Assembly (NCBI GenBank): GCA_019038645.1 | Contig: JAHOYT010000046.1 | Coordinates: forward strand, 25,389-89,388 | DNA length: 64,000 nt | Origin: Bacteroidales bacterium | Lineage (GTDB): Bacteria > Bacteroidota > Bacteroidia > Bacteroidales > UBA12077 | Direction: 5' to 3' | Shown: positions 9,310-21,229 of the stretch, piece by piece | Layout of the letters: each line of letters starts with the position of its first letter | Numbering within the stretch: the stretch's first letter is position 1 | The notes under the pieces: generated by a model | Database searches by the model: none | What the model was told of the DNA's origin: nothing | What the model saw: only the letters and a program-made list of their open reading frames with translations | Made by a program: the position numbers and the translations under genes

Positions 9310-10398
9310 ATGAAAAATCTAAATCATTTTTTCATTTTTATTTTTGTTTTTGCTATAAGCCTGAATGCCAAAGGGCAAACAAATGAAAGTAAAGATGTAA
9401 TCATTGAGAAGTTAAATGATCAGCTTGAATATCTGAATCATCGTCTTGACAGAATTGAAAAAATAACTGATGACGTACTTTGGTACAATAAAGTTGGAGA
9501 CATAGCTTATATTGATAAAGTTTATATTTACGGTCCTCCTAAATGGAAAGAAAAGAATCCTACAGCGCAGGGAGCGGGAAATCCGGTTAAGTTCTGGGCA
9601 TACACGTTTATCCCTAAAGATATTGATCCGGCTAAAAAATATCCGCTGATCGTATTGCCTCACGGTGGCGTACACGCAGACTTTACTACATATTATACTC
9701 ATATTATTCGTGAATTAATGGCCCAGCAATATATTGTTGTGGCAGCAGAATATCGAGGCAGTACTGGTTACGGAAAAGGTCATTATGAAAAAATTGATTA
9801 CGGAGGATTAGAAACTGAAGATGTTGATGCAAGCCGTCAGTTTATGATTGATAATTATGAAATTGTAGACAAAAACAGAGTTGGAATAATTGGCTGGAGT
9901 CATGGTGGATTAATTTCATTAATGAATATTTTTGATCATCCTGAAAATTATAAGGTAGCTTTTGCAGGAGTTCCTGTTAGCGATTTAATTGCACGAATGG
10001 GATATCAGACGCAAGGCTACCGCGATTTATATTCCGTCGATTATCATATAGGGAAAACAGCCTTTGAGGATGTTAATGAATACAGACGCAGATCTCCTGC
10101 ATGGAATACTCATAAATACAAAGGAACTCCTCTGTTAATACATACAAATACAATTGATGATGATGTTAACGTTCTGGAAGTAGAACATTTAATTAAATCA
10201 CTGAAGGCTGAAGGTAAAAGTTTTGATTATGAAATTTTTCAGGCAGTTCCTGGCGGACATTCATTTGACAGAATGGATACAAAACATGCCAGAGAAGTAC
10301 GTGTTAAAATTTATAAATTTTTAGATCAATATTTAAACCCTCCAAAAAAAATAACATCAGTGCGGGATTTGGAAAAAGCAGCTTATAAATTTAATTAA
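9310..10398 (+). CDS. Exported prolyl-oligopeptidase-family (S9) alpha/beta hydrolase
   Basis: This is a 362-residue alpha/beta hydrolase of the S9/DPP-IV catalytic-domain type, probably cleaving peptide or ester bonds in the periplasm. A signal peptide spans about 1-22 (FAISLNAKG). A short coiled coil (about 28-55) replaces the beta-propeller that full-length S9 peptidases carry. The catalytic Ser197 sits in GWSHGG, the acid lies in TIDDDVN near 283-285, and His317 lies in PGGHSF. The oxyanion region HGGVHADF is near 118. The substrate cannot be inferred. It follows dapF on the same strand and ends at a strong bidirectional terminator. Confidence 0.85.
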   Translation: MKNLNHFFIFIFVFAISLNAKGQTNESKDVIIEKLNDQLEYLNHRLDRIEKITDDVLWYNKVGDIAYIDKVYIYGPPKWKEKNPTAQGAGNPVKFWAYTFIPKDIDPAKKYPLIVLPHGGVHADFTTYYTHIIRELMAQQYIVVAAEYRGSTGYGKGHYEKIDYGGLETEDVDASRQFMIDNYEIVDKNRVGIIGWSHGGLISLMNIFDHPENYKVAFAGVPVSDLIARMGYQTQGYRDLYSVDYHIGKTAFEDVNEYRRRSPAWNTHKYKGTPLLIHTNTIDDDVNVLEVEHLIKSLKAEGKSFDYEIFQAVPGGHSFDRMDTKHAREVRVKIYKFLDQYLNPPKKITSVRDLEKAAYKFN

Positions 10399-10460
10399 AT
10401 ATCTATTAATTAAGAATTTATACAAAATTTCGTATTGCTGTTATAATTCCGATAAGTAAT

Positions 10461-10492
10461 AAAAAAAGGCGATAAAAATATCGCCTTTTTTC
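10461..10492. terminator. Bidirectional intrinsic terminator between the S9 hydrolase and gyrB
   Basis: The stem AAAAAAGGCGATA/TATCGCCTTTTTT surrounds a short A-rich loop, with A- and T-runs on either side. It lies between two convergent genes. Confidence 0.88.
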
Positions 10493-10510
10493 TAATATCA
10501 TTATTAATTC

Positions 10511-12825
<2,315 letters not shown>

Positions 12826-14490
12826 TTAAAAGGAATATGTGATACCTGCCAAAATATTAAAACCGTATGTGGGATAGAGACTCCATTCATAGTAATTATC
12901 AGATAATAAGTTGTTTAACTGCAGAAATCCTGATAATACTTTTGAATAGCGATACTCAGCTCCAATATTTATATCAATTGCAGATTCCAGTTCCCCGAAA
13001 CTTACTAAATTATCGGGATTCGAATATCGTTTTCCAATAGCTAAAATATCCCCTTTTAATACTATTTTTTGACGTAAATTGTATCTGGTGGTAAAGGATA
13101 AATCAAAAGAGGGCTTATGCCACGGCTTAGTCTCATTTGTCATTTCATATTCACGGTAATTAGCTTTAACGTGGAAAACCAGTTCTTCTGATGGTGAAAC
13201 AGAAATCTCACCAAAATAATGAACAAGTTTTATATCATCGTAAACAACTCCAAACTGATTACCTGCACTATCTGTATTTATGAAATCGTTGATAAAAAAT
13301 GGCATATCATCTATTAAGGAGTATGAAACTTTAAAATTATAATATGTTGTTGAATTAAAATTCCCTCTTATTCCTCCGTATAAAATAATTTTATGATCTG
13401 TATTAATAACAGCTGTTCCCGGAACAATAAACGGATTTATCCTACTTATTCTCTGAAAATTATTTATTTCAAGCTTTCCGTCAACTCCTGCATATGGAAT
13501 TAAATAATGATTGGCTATATCGTATTCAAAGTTAGCAACAGGATAATAAAATGCCTTTGAGTTATCTCCACGAATATCAGAGAATGTATTTATACCAGCT
13601 TTTACTCTCCATTGCCCTCCAAATTTTCCCAGCCATGGTTTAATCTGAATTATTGTATTATTAACTGAATCAATACTTTCGCTAGTGGAAAAATGATCAA
13701 TTACAAGATCAACACCTACCATTTCAGATGAAAAAATCTTATTCAAACCTCCCTCAACTTTAAATTCCAGCTCGTCGTTTTCAAAATTATCCTTTATATA
13801 ATCAAGATTAAAACCAAATTCATAATTTATATGTGTGGAATCAACGTAATTGCTTTTATAATTTGCACCTAAATTCAGTGATAAATAATTTTGTTTAATA
13901 TCTTCCTTTTCAAAAGTAGTATCAATGCTGGTTTCATAACCATAAAAATATCTTGTATTACTCATCAATCCCATTTCGCCACTTATGATGGAATTTTTAA
14001 GAAATTTCTTCCCGAAAAACCTGAGATCATTATCACTAAATCCGGCAAATTCTTTTTCATTATTGTCAAATTGTGCCTGACCCACCGAGTTTAAAAATTT
14101 GTAATAAGCACCAATAGAATAATCTTTTGATCTTTTGTTGTTTACATAAGCCTCTATCATTGGCAATACTTTTGTACCCACACCAACTTTCACATAACTA
14201 TTATATAGAGTTGAAAGCGGCTCCCCTACCATTTTAGCAGGTTTAATCGGATTAATAGTATATCCTATGTTCATTGGTTTAGTTTGTAGAATATATTTTA
14301 TTTCCGGCACCATTTTTACTGTATCGGTTATTTTAGGTAAATGTGTAATTTTATATGCATCAGAAATTGTAGGTTCATAAGGTTTAACAACCTGGACTTC
14401 TTTAACCAGCTTTTCCTGTGCATAAAGTGTTTCAGTAAAGAAACCTATTAGTGCTATAATGTGAATGTATATAAATATTTTTCGGTTCAT
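12826..14490 (-). CDS. Outer-membrane beta-barrel protein paired with a TPR protein
   Basis: This is a 554-residue predicted outer-membrane protein. A signal peptide ends at LYA-Q near residue 25. The mature N-terminus has the conserved-looking segment VQVVKPYEPTISDAYKI. The rest alternates amphipathic strands with aromatic belts and ends with the C-terminal aromatic YSF typical of barrel insertion signals. Homologues are often labelled TonB-dependent receptor, but there is no plug domain here, so I treat it as a barrel of unknown function. It lies 17 nt downstream of the 1046-residue TPR gene on the same strand, which suggests one envelope complex. Confidence 0.7.
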   Translation of the reverse strand: MNRKIFIYIHIIALIGFFTETLYAQEKLVKEVQVVKPYEPTISDAYKITHLPKITDTVKMVPEIKYILQTKPMNIGYTINPIKPAKMVGEPLSTLYNSYVKVGVGTKVLPMIEAYVNNKRSKDYSIGAYYKFLNSVGQAQFDNNEKEFAGFSDNDLRFFGKKFLKNSIISGEMGLMSNTRYFYGYETSIDTTFEKEDIKQNYLSLNLGANYKSNYVDSTHINYEFGFNLDYIKDNFENDELEFKVEGGLNKIFSSEMVGVDLVIDHFSTSESIDSVNNTIIQIKPWLGKFGGQWRVKAGINTFSDIRGDNSKAFYYPVANFEYDIANHYLIPYAGVDGKLEINNFQRISRINPFIVPGTAVINTDHKIILYGGIRGNFNSTTYYNFKVSYSLIDDMPFFINDFINTDSAGNQFGVVYDDIKLVHYFGEISVSPSEELVFHVKANYREYEMTNETKPWHKPSFDLSFTTRYNLRQKIVLKGDILAIGKRYSNPDNLVSFGELESAIDINIGAEYRYSKVLSGFLQLNNLLSDNYYEWSLYPTYGFNILAGITYSF

Positions 14491-14507
14491 ATTTCAAATT
14501 CTTAATT

Positions 14508-17500
14508 TCAAAAATTAATTGTATCTGTCTTAGATTCAAAAAGTTCGTCGTACTGGCCGTCTGTATTCTCCTCAAAGTTTAATTTAAGCTCATCGCTTCC
14601 TTTTTGCTCTATTTTCAGTTTTTCATCGTCATTAATTAAGTTATATTTTTGAGTAGCCAAAGAAACAATTTCATCTCCTGCTTCCGGATTATAATTTTCG
14701 ATTATACTTTTTAACGTATGTGTTGCCTGAAATTTATCATCTTTTTTCAGATACACATCAGCCAGTAAAATAAAAGACTTTGCTAACCAGTATTCCTGTG
14801 AAGTATTCTGAGATGCGAAATCGAATATTTCATGCTCAGCTACATCAAACTGATTATCATTAAAATAAATCTCGCAAATTAGATATTTTGATTCTGCACC
14901 TTCGCTACTGTTAACCTCTTCAGAAATTATTCTGAACTCATCCAGAGCAAGTTCATATTTTTTAACCGAATTTAACGCCTTCCCTTTTTTGTAATGAGCT
15001 TCACGCTTATATTCGCCCGATATTTTTTCTGTATGCAAAACCTTATCAGCTGATTCGATTACATTGTCATATTTATTTAATTTGTAATTACATCTCAGCT
15101 GCCCAATTCGCGATTCAATAAGATGATTTTTAACTTCAGCAATCTGATCAAGTTTTTGATAATTTGACAATGCATTTTCATAATTCTCCGCTTCATAATT
15201 AATTGAAGCAGCAACTAACAACGCCTGCTCTGAAAATGTATTTTTAGGTTTATCAATTACAAAATTGTACGATTTTAAGGCACTTTCTGCATTTCCGTTC
15301 CTGCTCTGACAATCAGCCATATAAAAATGAGAATTCAATACAAATGAGCCATCAGGGAATCTTATTAAATAATCGTTAAACTGAAGTATTGACTTTTCAC
15401 AATCGCCTGCCATATAAAGTTTTTCAGCTGAGATATATGTCAAAGAATCCTGCTCACTAAGACTTATATCCGCAAATTCTCCTAATCCGTTTACATAAGC
15501 AAAATATGAATCCACATCGTTCATATCAACATAAATATTTTTTATTCCGGTTAAAGCATTTTTCGCCTCTGAAGTTCCGGGAAATTCTGCTACTACTCTC
15601 TGATAATATTTTAATGCTTCTGTATTCTTATCATTATTATAATTTATTAAACCCAGTTGCACTAAAGATTTCTTAACATAACTACTTGAAGGATATTCTT
15701 CAACTAAACGAATGTATTTTTCAAGAGCTTTATCAGGATTCTGCATAACAATATGGCTTTTTGCCATTTCAAACAAAGCATCATCAATGTATGCTGATTC
15801 AGGATGTTCATCAAGTAAACGTTGCAGGCTGGTTATCTTTTTCTCAGGTCGGGTTAATAATCCTAAAGCAAAACCACGCTGGAAAAGTGCATAATCCTTG
15901 TCCATTAATCCGTTTTCAACGGCTTTATCGTAAAATTCTATAGCAAGCCAATAGGTTCTGCTAATAAAATAGCTGTCACCGATGCGATTATAACTGTCCG
16001 TAACTGATTTTGACTTTTCGTTTTTAGTAAATCCGATATACTTTCTGAACCACTGAATAGAATTAGGATAATCTTTTAGTTTGAAATATGAATATCCCAC
16101 GTTATAATGAGCCATATTATATTCCTGTAATTGAAAGGAACCGCTCGTGGTCAGGAAATTATTATATGATTCTATGGCATTATTAAAATCACCTAACTGA
16201 TAATATGCCTCTGCTTTCCAGTAATTAGTTTGTGCCGAAATTAATCTGTTATATCCAGGATATTCGAGTGATTTATTAAAAGTTTCAATTGCTTCAGAAT
16301 AATACAGGTTATTAAAAAGTTCAAGACCACGATAATATGCTACTTTTTGGTAAGCTTCTTTCATTCCGTGATCTTTGTCTGATATTTTTTCCAGAGAATT
16401 TAAAGCTTCTTTGTAATTACTGGTATACAAATATGCCATTACCAAAAAATTATATGCGTCATCCAGGCGATCTGAAGTCGGATAAAGTTTTATAAACTTG
16501 TGGAATGCACCAATAGCCTCGTTAAATGGAGAATGATATAATTCATAAGTTAATAATGCATAATTGAAAAGAGCCTCTTCTTTTATTTCCGGATCAAAAT
16601 CAAGTATTGATGCAAATTCAAATGCCAGTCTGGCTTTATTTTTCTGATCAATCTCTATATAACAATCAGCAATATGAAAATATGCATTCTGTGCCAGTAA
16701 ATCTTCTTTATCCAATACCTTTTCAAAAGAAACTGAGGCACTATCATACAGTTCCAGTTTATAGTAGCAATATCCAAGCTGGTAATAATCTTTCCGTGAA
16801 ACAAACTTAGCTTTGTCTTCATGCTTTTGAAGATATTCTATTGCATCTGAAAATTGTTGTTTCTTATAATAAGAATCACCTATAACTTTTGCTATTTCCG
16901 GTGTTCTTTTTGCGCTTGCAGATTCGAGCAAAGCAGGTGCATACTCAATAACCTCATCATATCTGCCCTGCAAATAATAAATCTGAGTAATGTAATATGG
17001 AACAACCGGAGCAAATGTTTCATTTTCACTTAACTGATTAAATCCTTGTAATGCTGTTTCGTAGTTTTTATCCTGATAAGCAATATGAGAATAATAGTAA
17101 CCGGCAGGCGCAGAAAATTTTGTGCTTTCATCTTTTATTTCGTAGAAAGCAAGGCTGGCTTTATCAAATTTCTTTCGCATGAAATAACTATACCCGAGTT
17201 TAAAATAATATTCGGATAATTCCTCTTCGTTAAGTTTATCCTTGTTCAATTTATCAAACCACAAAATAGCCTGATGGTATTGTTTCTGACGATATTGAAA
17301 TTTCCCCATATGAAAATACGCTGCATTCACTTTAGAATTTTCGGGATGTTCGGCAATAAAACGTGAAATCATATATTCAGCATCTTCATTAAATAATTCA
17401 ATTGCACATAATGCCGAGTAAAACTCTGCATTTGCTTTAAATTCTGAATTAAAATCGCCATAGGATATTATAGCATTTTGGAAATGTTTCTGTGCAACAC

Positions 17501-17648
17501 CATACTTTTCTTTTTCAAATAATTCCAGTCCTGTTTTGTATTCCAGGTCCGAATCAGTATATATCATGGATTTCTGAGCAAACAGCCCAATGCTCATAAT
17601 CAATAACAGGCTTATTATAAGTGTTTTAAAATATTTTTCTTGTATCAT
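14508..17648 (-). CDS. Large exported tetratricopeptide-repeat protein
   Basis: This is a 1046-residue protein with an N-terminal signal peptide (hydrophobic 9-23, cleavage near FAQ) followed by almost continuous TPR-type helical pairs. Examples are repeated units ending in YFKLGYSYF, AYFHIADCY, YWKAEAYYQLGD, AHYNVGYSYFKLKDY and ALFEMAKSH. Such solenoids are protein-interaction scaffolds, here most likely periplasmic or on the inner face of the outer membrane. Nothing catalytic is visible. It is the first gene of a two-gene unit with the downstream beta-barrel protein (17-nt gap). Function is unknown. A role in assembly or secretion at the outer membrane is inferred from the partner only. Confidence 0.8.
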   Translation of the reverse strand: MIQEKYFKTLIISLLLIMSIGLFAQKSMIYTDSDLEYKTGLELFEKEKYGVAQKHFQNAIISYGDFNSEFKANAEFYSALCAIELFNEDAEYMISRFIAEHPENSKVNAAYFHMGKFQYRQKQYHQAILWFDKLNKDKLNEEELSEYYFKLGYSYFMRKKFDKASLAFYEIKDESTKFSAPAGYYYSHIAYQDKNYETALQGFNQLSENETFAPVVPYYITQIYYLQGRYDEVIEYAPALLESASAKRTPEIAKVIGDSYYKKQQFSDAIEYLQKHEDKAKFVSRKDYYQLGYCYYKLELYDSASVSFEKVLDKEDLLAQNAYFHIADCYIEIDQKNKARLAFEFASILDFDPEIKEEALFNYALLTYELYHSPFNEAIGAFHKFIKLYPTSDRLDDAYNFLVMAYLYTSNYKEALNSLEKISDKDHGMKEAYQKVAYYRGLELFNNLYYSEAIETFNKSLEYPGYNRLISAQTNYWKAEAYYQLGDFNNAIESYNNFLTTSGSFQLQEYNMAHYNVGYSYFKLKDYPNSIQWFRKYIGFTKNEKSKSVTDSYNRIGDSYFISRTYWLAIEFYDKAVENGLMDKDYALFQRGFALGLLTRPEKKITSLQRLLDEHPESAYIDDALFEMAKSHIVMQNPDKALEKYIRLVEEYPSSSYVKKSLVQLGLINYNNDKNTEALKYYQRVVAEFPGTSEAKNALTGIKNIYVDMNDVDSYFAYVNGLGEFADISLSEQDSLTYISAEKLYMAGDCEKSILQFNDYLIRFPDGSFVLNSHFYMADCQSRNGNAESALKSYNFVIDKPKNTFSEQALLVAASINYEAENYENALSNYQKLDQIAEVKNHLIESRIGQLRCNYKLNKYDNVIESADKVLHTEKISGEYKREAHYKKGKALNSVKKYELALDEFRIISEEVNSSEGAESKYLICEIYFNDNQFDVAEHEIFDFASQNTSQEYWLAKSFILLADVYLKKDDKFQATHTLKSIIENYNPEAGDEIVSLATQKYNLINDDEKLKIEQKGSDELKLNFEENTDGQYDELFESKTDTINF

Positions 17649-17835
17649 GGTTCAGTCCTTGAAATTCGCATAAATTTATAAAGAATAAACATAACTGTTT
17701 GTGTATTCAGCTCTTTTTAATTAACATAAAACTGTTAATTTCGGAAAATATTACCTGTGAATTATTAAAATTGTTAATATGTTTCCTGAAATTACATCAG
17801 GAAATATTTTCAATATGAAACTAACTTTTTTTATC

Positions 17836-17843
17836 TACATTTG
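17836..17843 (+). promoter_or_regulatory. Candidate -7 element for the small ORF-ftsE unit
   Basis: TACATTTG matches the Bacteroidota TAnnTTTG -7 consensus exactly and lies 21 nt upstream of the ATG at 17865. The -33 region is a poor match, so support is partial. The remaining 17649-17864 gap between this unit and the divergent TPR gene is AT-rich and shows no gene. Confidence 0.4.
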
Positions 17844-17864
17844 TGTTTACGCAAATAACATACC

Positions 17865-18068
17865 ATGTATTTTTTAAAAACGCAGGGAACAGATAAGATA
17901 CCCGACTATATTCAGATTAGAGATGATCAGTTTGTTTTATTAGCTCATTTTAAAACAAATAATCCTGAAAACAATATAAAAAAATATGGCCTTGAAAAAT
18001 ATATGGAAAAAATTAAATTATTAATTGAATCTACTCCCTTTGGTATTTTAAAAAAAATTGACTTGTAA
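17865..18068 (+). CDS. Small conserved-looking protein translationally coupled to ftsE
   Basis: This is a 67-residue soluble protein with no signal peptide or membrane segment. It contains a central IQIRDDQFVLLAHFK strand-rich part and a charged helical C-terminal half, YGLEKYMEKIKLLIES. I do not recognise a named domain. Its stop codon overlaps the ftsE start in a TAATG junction at 18066-18070, so translation of the two is probably coupled. The good -7 element upstream and codon use like the neighbours support a real gene. An accessory role for the FtsE ATPase is an inference from this arrangement. Confidence 0.7.
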   Translation: MYFLKTQGTDKIPDYIQIRDDQFVLLAHFKTNNPENNIKKYGLEKYMEKIKLLIESTPFGILKKIDL

Positions 18069-18778
18069 TGGCTCTAGATACAATAATTGAATTCGAAAAT
18101 GCAAATATTTTCCAGAAAGATAATTTAATTCTGAAAGATGTTAACTTAACTATAAAAAAAGGAGAGTTTGTATATTTTATTGGTAAAGTTGGTAGCGGAA
18201 AAACCAGCCTTATTAAAACAATTAATGCAGAGATTCCTTTAAAAGAAGGTAAAGCACGGATTGCAGGTTTTGATTTAACCAAACTAAAAACAAAACAGAC
18301 ACCGCTGTTAAGAAGGAAGTTGGGAATTGTTTTTCAGGATTTCAAGTTATTAACTGACAGGACTGTTTTTGACAATCTTCAGTTTGTATTAAAAGCTACA
18401 GGTTGGAAAAATAAAAATGATATTAACGATAGAATAGCTGAAGTGCTTGAAAAAGTTAACCTAAGTTACAAAGGTTATAAAATGCCACATCAGTTATCCG
18501 GAGGAGAACAACAGCGAGTTGTAATAGCCCGTGCATTACTTAACAATCCTGAAATTATACTGGCGGATGAGCCAACCGGTAATCTGGATCCTGAAACTTC
18601 AGAGAACCTCATGGAGTTGTTATTTCATATAAGTAATAATGGACGGGCAGTAATCATGGTAACTCATGACTACAATATGGTTAAAAAATTTACTGCACGA
18701 ACCATAAAATTTGAAAACGGAAAAGTTACGGAACAAGATCAGGTTAAGGAAATTGATTTTGAGAGTCTTAAGGAGTAA
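18068..18778 (+). CDS. ftsE: Cell-division ABC transporter ATP-binding protein FtsE
   Basis: This is a 236-residue ABC ATPase of the FtsE/LolD/MacB branch. FtsE with FtsX couples ATP hydrolysis to periplasmic peptidoglycan hydrolase control at division. It has Walker A GKVGSGKT (39-46), the Q-loop at VFQD, signature LSGGEQQR (143-150), Walker B IILADEP and an H-loop in MVTHD. The absence of an adjacent ftsX is common in Bacteroidota, where ftsX is encoded elsewhere. LolD-like lipoprotein export is the main alternative. It is coupled to the 67-residue ORF upstream, and its 3' end overlaps the convergent flippase gene by 11 nt. Confidence 0.82.
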   Translation: MALDTIIEFENANIFQKDNLILKDVNLTIKKGEFVYFIGKVGSGKTSLIKTINAEIPLKEGKARIAGFDLTKLKTKQTPLLRRKLGIVFQDFKLLTDRTVFDNLQFVLKATGWKNKNDINDRIAEVLEKVNLSYKGYKMPHQLSGGEQQRVVIARALLNNPEIILADEPTGNLDPETSENLMELLFHISNNGRAVIMVTHDYNMVKKFTARTIKFENGKVTEQDQVKEIDFESLKE

Positions 18779-20042
18779 CTTTTTTAAACAGATATATAAT
18801 TTCTTTTAGATCTTTAGCTGTTGGAAGAAACTGCACAAATTTCACTTTGCTTATTTTTATAAAACTAAGCACTTTTATTAAAGTTGTTGCAAAATATGAT
18901 AATGATGCTGCAATTCCAGCTCCAATTATTCCATACGCAGGTGTTAAAATTAACAAAGAAATAATAATAACCAGTAAACCAACAACACTACTTATACTAT
19001 TTATATAATGCTTTCCGGTACCTGAAAAATAAGAGCTTATAATAAATGAGATACTAAAAAACAATACCCCAGGTGATAAAAACAGAATTACTTTTTGCAT
19101 ACTTCCAAACTCATGTCCAAATACAAATTCATAAAATCCGGAAGGAATAATAATCAAAATAATTATTGCAATACATGCCAGGAAGCCTGCAAGCTTTATA
19201 AACTTAAGTGAAAGAATTATAGTATATTTTTTATCTTTCGAATTTACAATCCATGAATGTTGCACATAAGCAATGCTTCGGCTAATTATCCAAATAGCCT
19301 CAATTATTGAAACTGCATTTGAATATATTCCCACTTCTGAAATATTTGTAAAATAGCTTAAAAAATAATAGGCAAGTCTAAAACTTAAAACCTGCGCCAA
19401 AATATCTAATTGATTATAACCACCATACTTGAAATGCTTTTTTATACCAATAAAATATTTATATGCAGGAAATTTATATACAGAATTAATGTAATATTTC
19501 CATGTAAATTTATAGCTGAGTAATGCAGATATTCCATAACCAAAATATAAAGCAGTAATATATGAATTTACTTCTAATCTTTTTTTGTAAACTATTAAGA
19601 ATAAAATTAATAGCAAAGTTATTATTACCTGAGACAAGCTAACATAATTTACTTCTTTAATACTTTTTTTGGCGTGTAGTATTGAATTATTTATACTTGA
19701 AACTGAAAGTATTAAAGTTAAAACAACAACGTGAGTGACATATTCATTTGAAACAATATGAGTTATACTCATAAATAGCAATGCAGCAAAAGATATAGTT
19801 ATACTCCACAAATATGAAGGAATAATCAACAAGGAAAAGTGCAATCTTGGTATTAAATATGTCAATCCTCCAGAGCCAATAATTCCTGTGAGTATTATGA
19901 ATACAGAAATAGTTGTTAGAATTAATCCCTGGCTTCCTTTTCCTTCGGCACCAAGATAATTTGAGATAATAATTGCAATAATCAGATTTAAAATTCCTGA
20001 TAGAATCTTCGTAATAAAAGTATTTACTATTTGTTTAATCAT
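18768..20042 (-). CDS. Wzx-like oligosaccharide flippase (polysaccharide biosynthesis family)
   Basis: This is a 424-residue polytopic inner-membrane protein with about 12 hydrophobic helices of the MOP/Wzx superfamily. It starts with the family-typical opening ILSGILNLIIAIIISNYLG followed by a glycine-rich GAEGKGSQG loop. The likely role is translocating undecaprenyl-linked glycan units to the periplasm. Its start overlaps the stop of the upstream glycosyltransferase gene by 8 nt, so the two form one translation unit. No Wzy polymerase or initiating glycosyl-phosphate transferase is nearby, so the pathway is split or uses enzymes encoded elsewhere. Confidence 0.82.
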   Translation of the reverse strand: MIKQIVNTFITKILSGILNLIIAIIISNYLGAEGKGSQGLILTTISVFIILTGIIGSGGLTYLIPRLHFSLLIIPSYLWSITISFAALLFMSITHIVSNEYVTHVVVLTLILSVSSINNSILHAKKSIKEVNYVSLSQVIITLLLILFLIVYKKRLEVNSYITALYFGYGISALLSYKFTWKYYINSVYKFPAYKYFIGIKKHFKYGGYNQLDILAQVLSFRLAYYFLSYFTNISEVGIYSNAVSIIEAIWIISRSIAYVQHSWIVNSKDKKYTIILSLKFIKLAGFLACIAIIILIIIPSGFYEFVFGHEFGSMQKVILFLSPGVLFFSISFIISSYFSGTGKHYINSISSVVGLLVIIISLLILTPAYGIIGAGIAASLSYFATTLIKVLSFIKISKVKFVQFLPTAKDLKEIIYLFKKVTP

Positions 20043-21180
20043 TTAATACTGTCCGATAAATATTGGAATATTCCTGACCTATTTTCTCATAACTAAAATT
20101 TGATACCGCATAATTGCGAAGTGCTTTTTTATCATAATCGTTGTGATGATCCAAAAGATAATTCATCTTCTCTAACAAGGCATTTTCATCTCCTTTTTTA
20201 ATTAAAATACCTTTCTCAAGATCGAGATGTTCGTGAATACCACCTACATCTGTTGATAGAACCGGTAACCCGGAAGCCAGTGCCTCAACAATTACACATG
20301 GCAGATTCTCGTAATTACTAAACAAAACTAAAAATGCGGACTGAGCCATATATTGTGCTACTTCAGAGTAATCCTTTTTTCCAAGAAACTTAACAAAAGA
20401 ACCAATCAGATTAAGGGAATGCGCTAGTTCTATAATCTTTTCATTTCCTTCTGAATGAATAATACTTAAAACAAAATCTTTTCTTGTTTTACTTAATTTT
20501 GAAACGACTCTTAAAATACCTGATATATTTTTATGATCATCCCTGATATGAGATACATGAAGAATTTGTTTTTTTCCCTGATTTGCTACATCCCCCCATT
20601 TGAAAATATCAGTTTCCACAACATTAGGAATAACATCATAATTACCATTTATGCCTGATTCTATCATTGAATCTTTTAAATTATGCGTAACAGGAATAAT
20701 ATATTTTGCCTTTTTTCCAATGTAACAATATATTGATTTATTAAATCGTGAAAAGCCTTTGAATGTATTATTTAAAAATCCTGTCCAATGTTCAGTAAAA
20801 ACATATGGGATTTTATAAATTGAAGATAAAATATAAGCGACAATTCCAATTGGATATAATACATTAGCATGGATTAAATCGGGGTTGCCATATTTTTTCC
20901 TGATGTAATTAAATCCCTTAAAATAATAAAACAAATAGCTTAACTTACTAAACCACTTACTATTAAAATAGTAAATAAGTTCGTGATAGTTATTTTCTGA
21001 ATGCTCAGTAAGATTGTATTTAGTAGTAAGATTCTTGTCTTTTATAACGTGAAAACTCACAACTTTAGAATACAGACTTACAGCTTTTGCATGTCTTTTC
21101 ACAAAATCTCCCCGAAACGGAAATATTTCAGATGGAAACCACGTTGATAAAAAAAGTATAGTATATTTATCAGATTTCAT
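20035..21180 (-). CDS. GT4-family glycosyltransferase
   Basis: This is a 381-residue GT-B fold glycosyltransferase of family GT4. The N-terminal acceptor domain begins with FLSTWFPSEIFPFRGDFVKRH. The C-terminal donor domain has NVVETDIFK, HVSHIRDDHKN and the E-x7-E motif in the NLPCVIVEALASGLPVLST region followed by DVGGIHEH. It would use a nucleotide-sugar donor on the cytoplasmic side to extend a lipid-linked glycan. Sugar and acceptor cannot be told. It overlaps the flippase start by 8 nt and is divergent from the sulfotransferase gene with a 49-nt gap. Confidence 0.87.
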   Translation of the reverse strand: MKSDKYTILFLSTWFPSEIFPFRGDFVKRHAKAVSLYSKVVSFHVIKDKNLTTKYNLTEHSENNYHELIYYFNSKWFSKLSYLFYYFKGFNYIRKKYGNPDLIHANVLYPIGIVAYILSSIYKIPYVFTEHWTGFLNNTFKGFSRFNKSIYCYIGKKAKYIIPVTHNLKDSMIESGINGNYDVIPNVVETDIFKWGDVANQGKKQILHVSHIRDDHKNISGILRVVSKLSKTRKDFVLSIIHSEGNEKIIELAHSLNLIGSFVKFLGKKDYSEVAQYMAQSAFLVLFSNYENLPCVIVEALASGLPVLSTDVGGIHEHLDLEKGILIKKGDENALLEKMNYLLDHHNDYDKKALRNYAVSNFSYEKIGQEYSNIYRTVLND

Positions 21181-21229
21181 ATATTAAAATAATATCTAAA
21201 ACTATCGAAAATTAAATGATGATCAAAAC

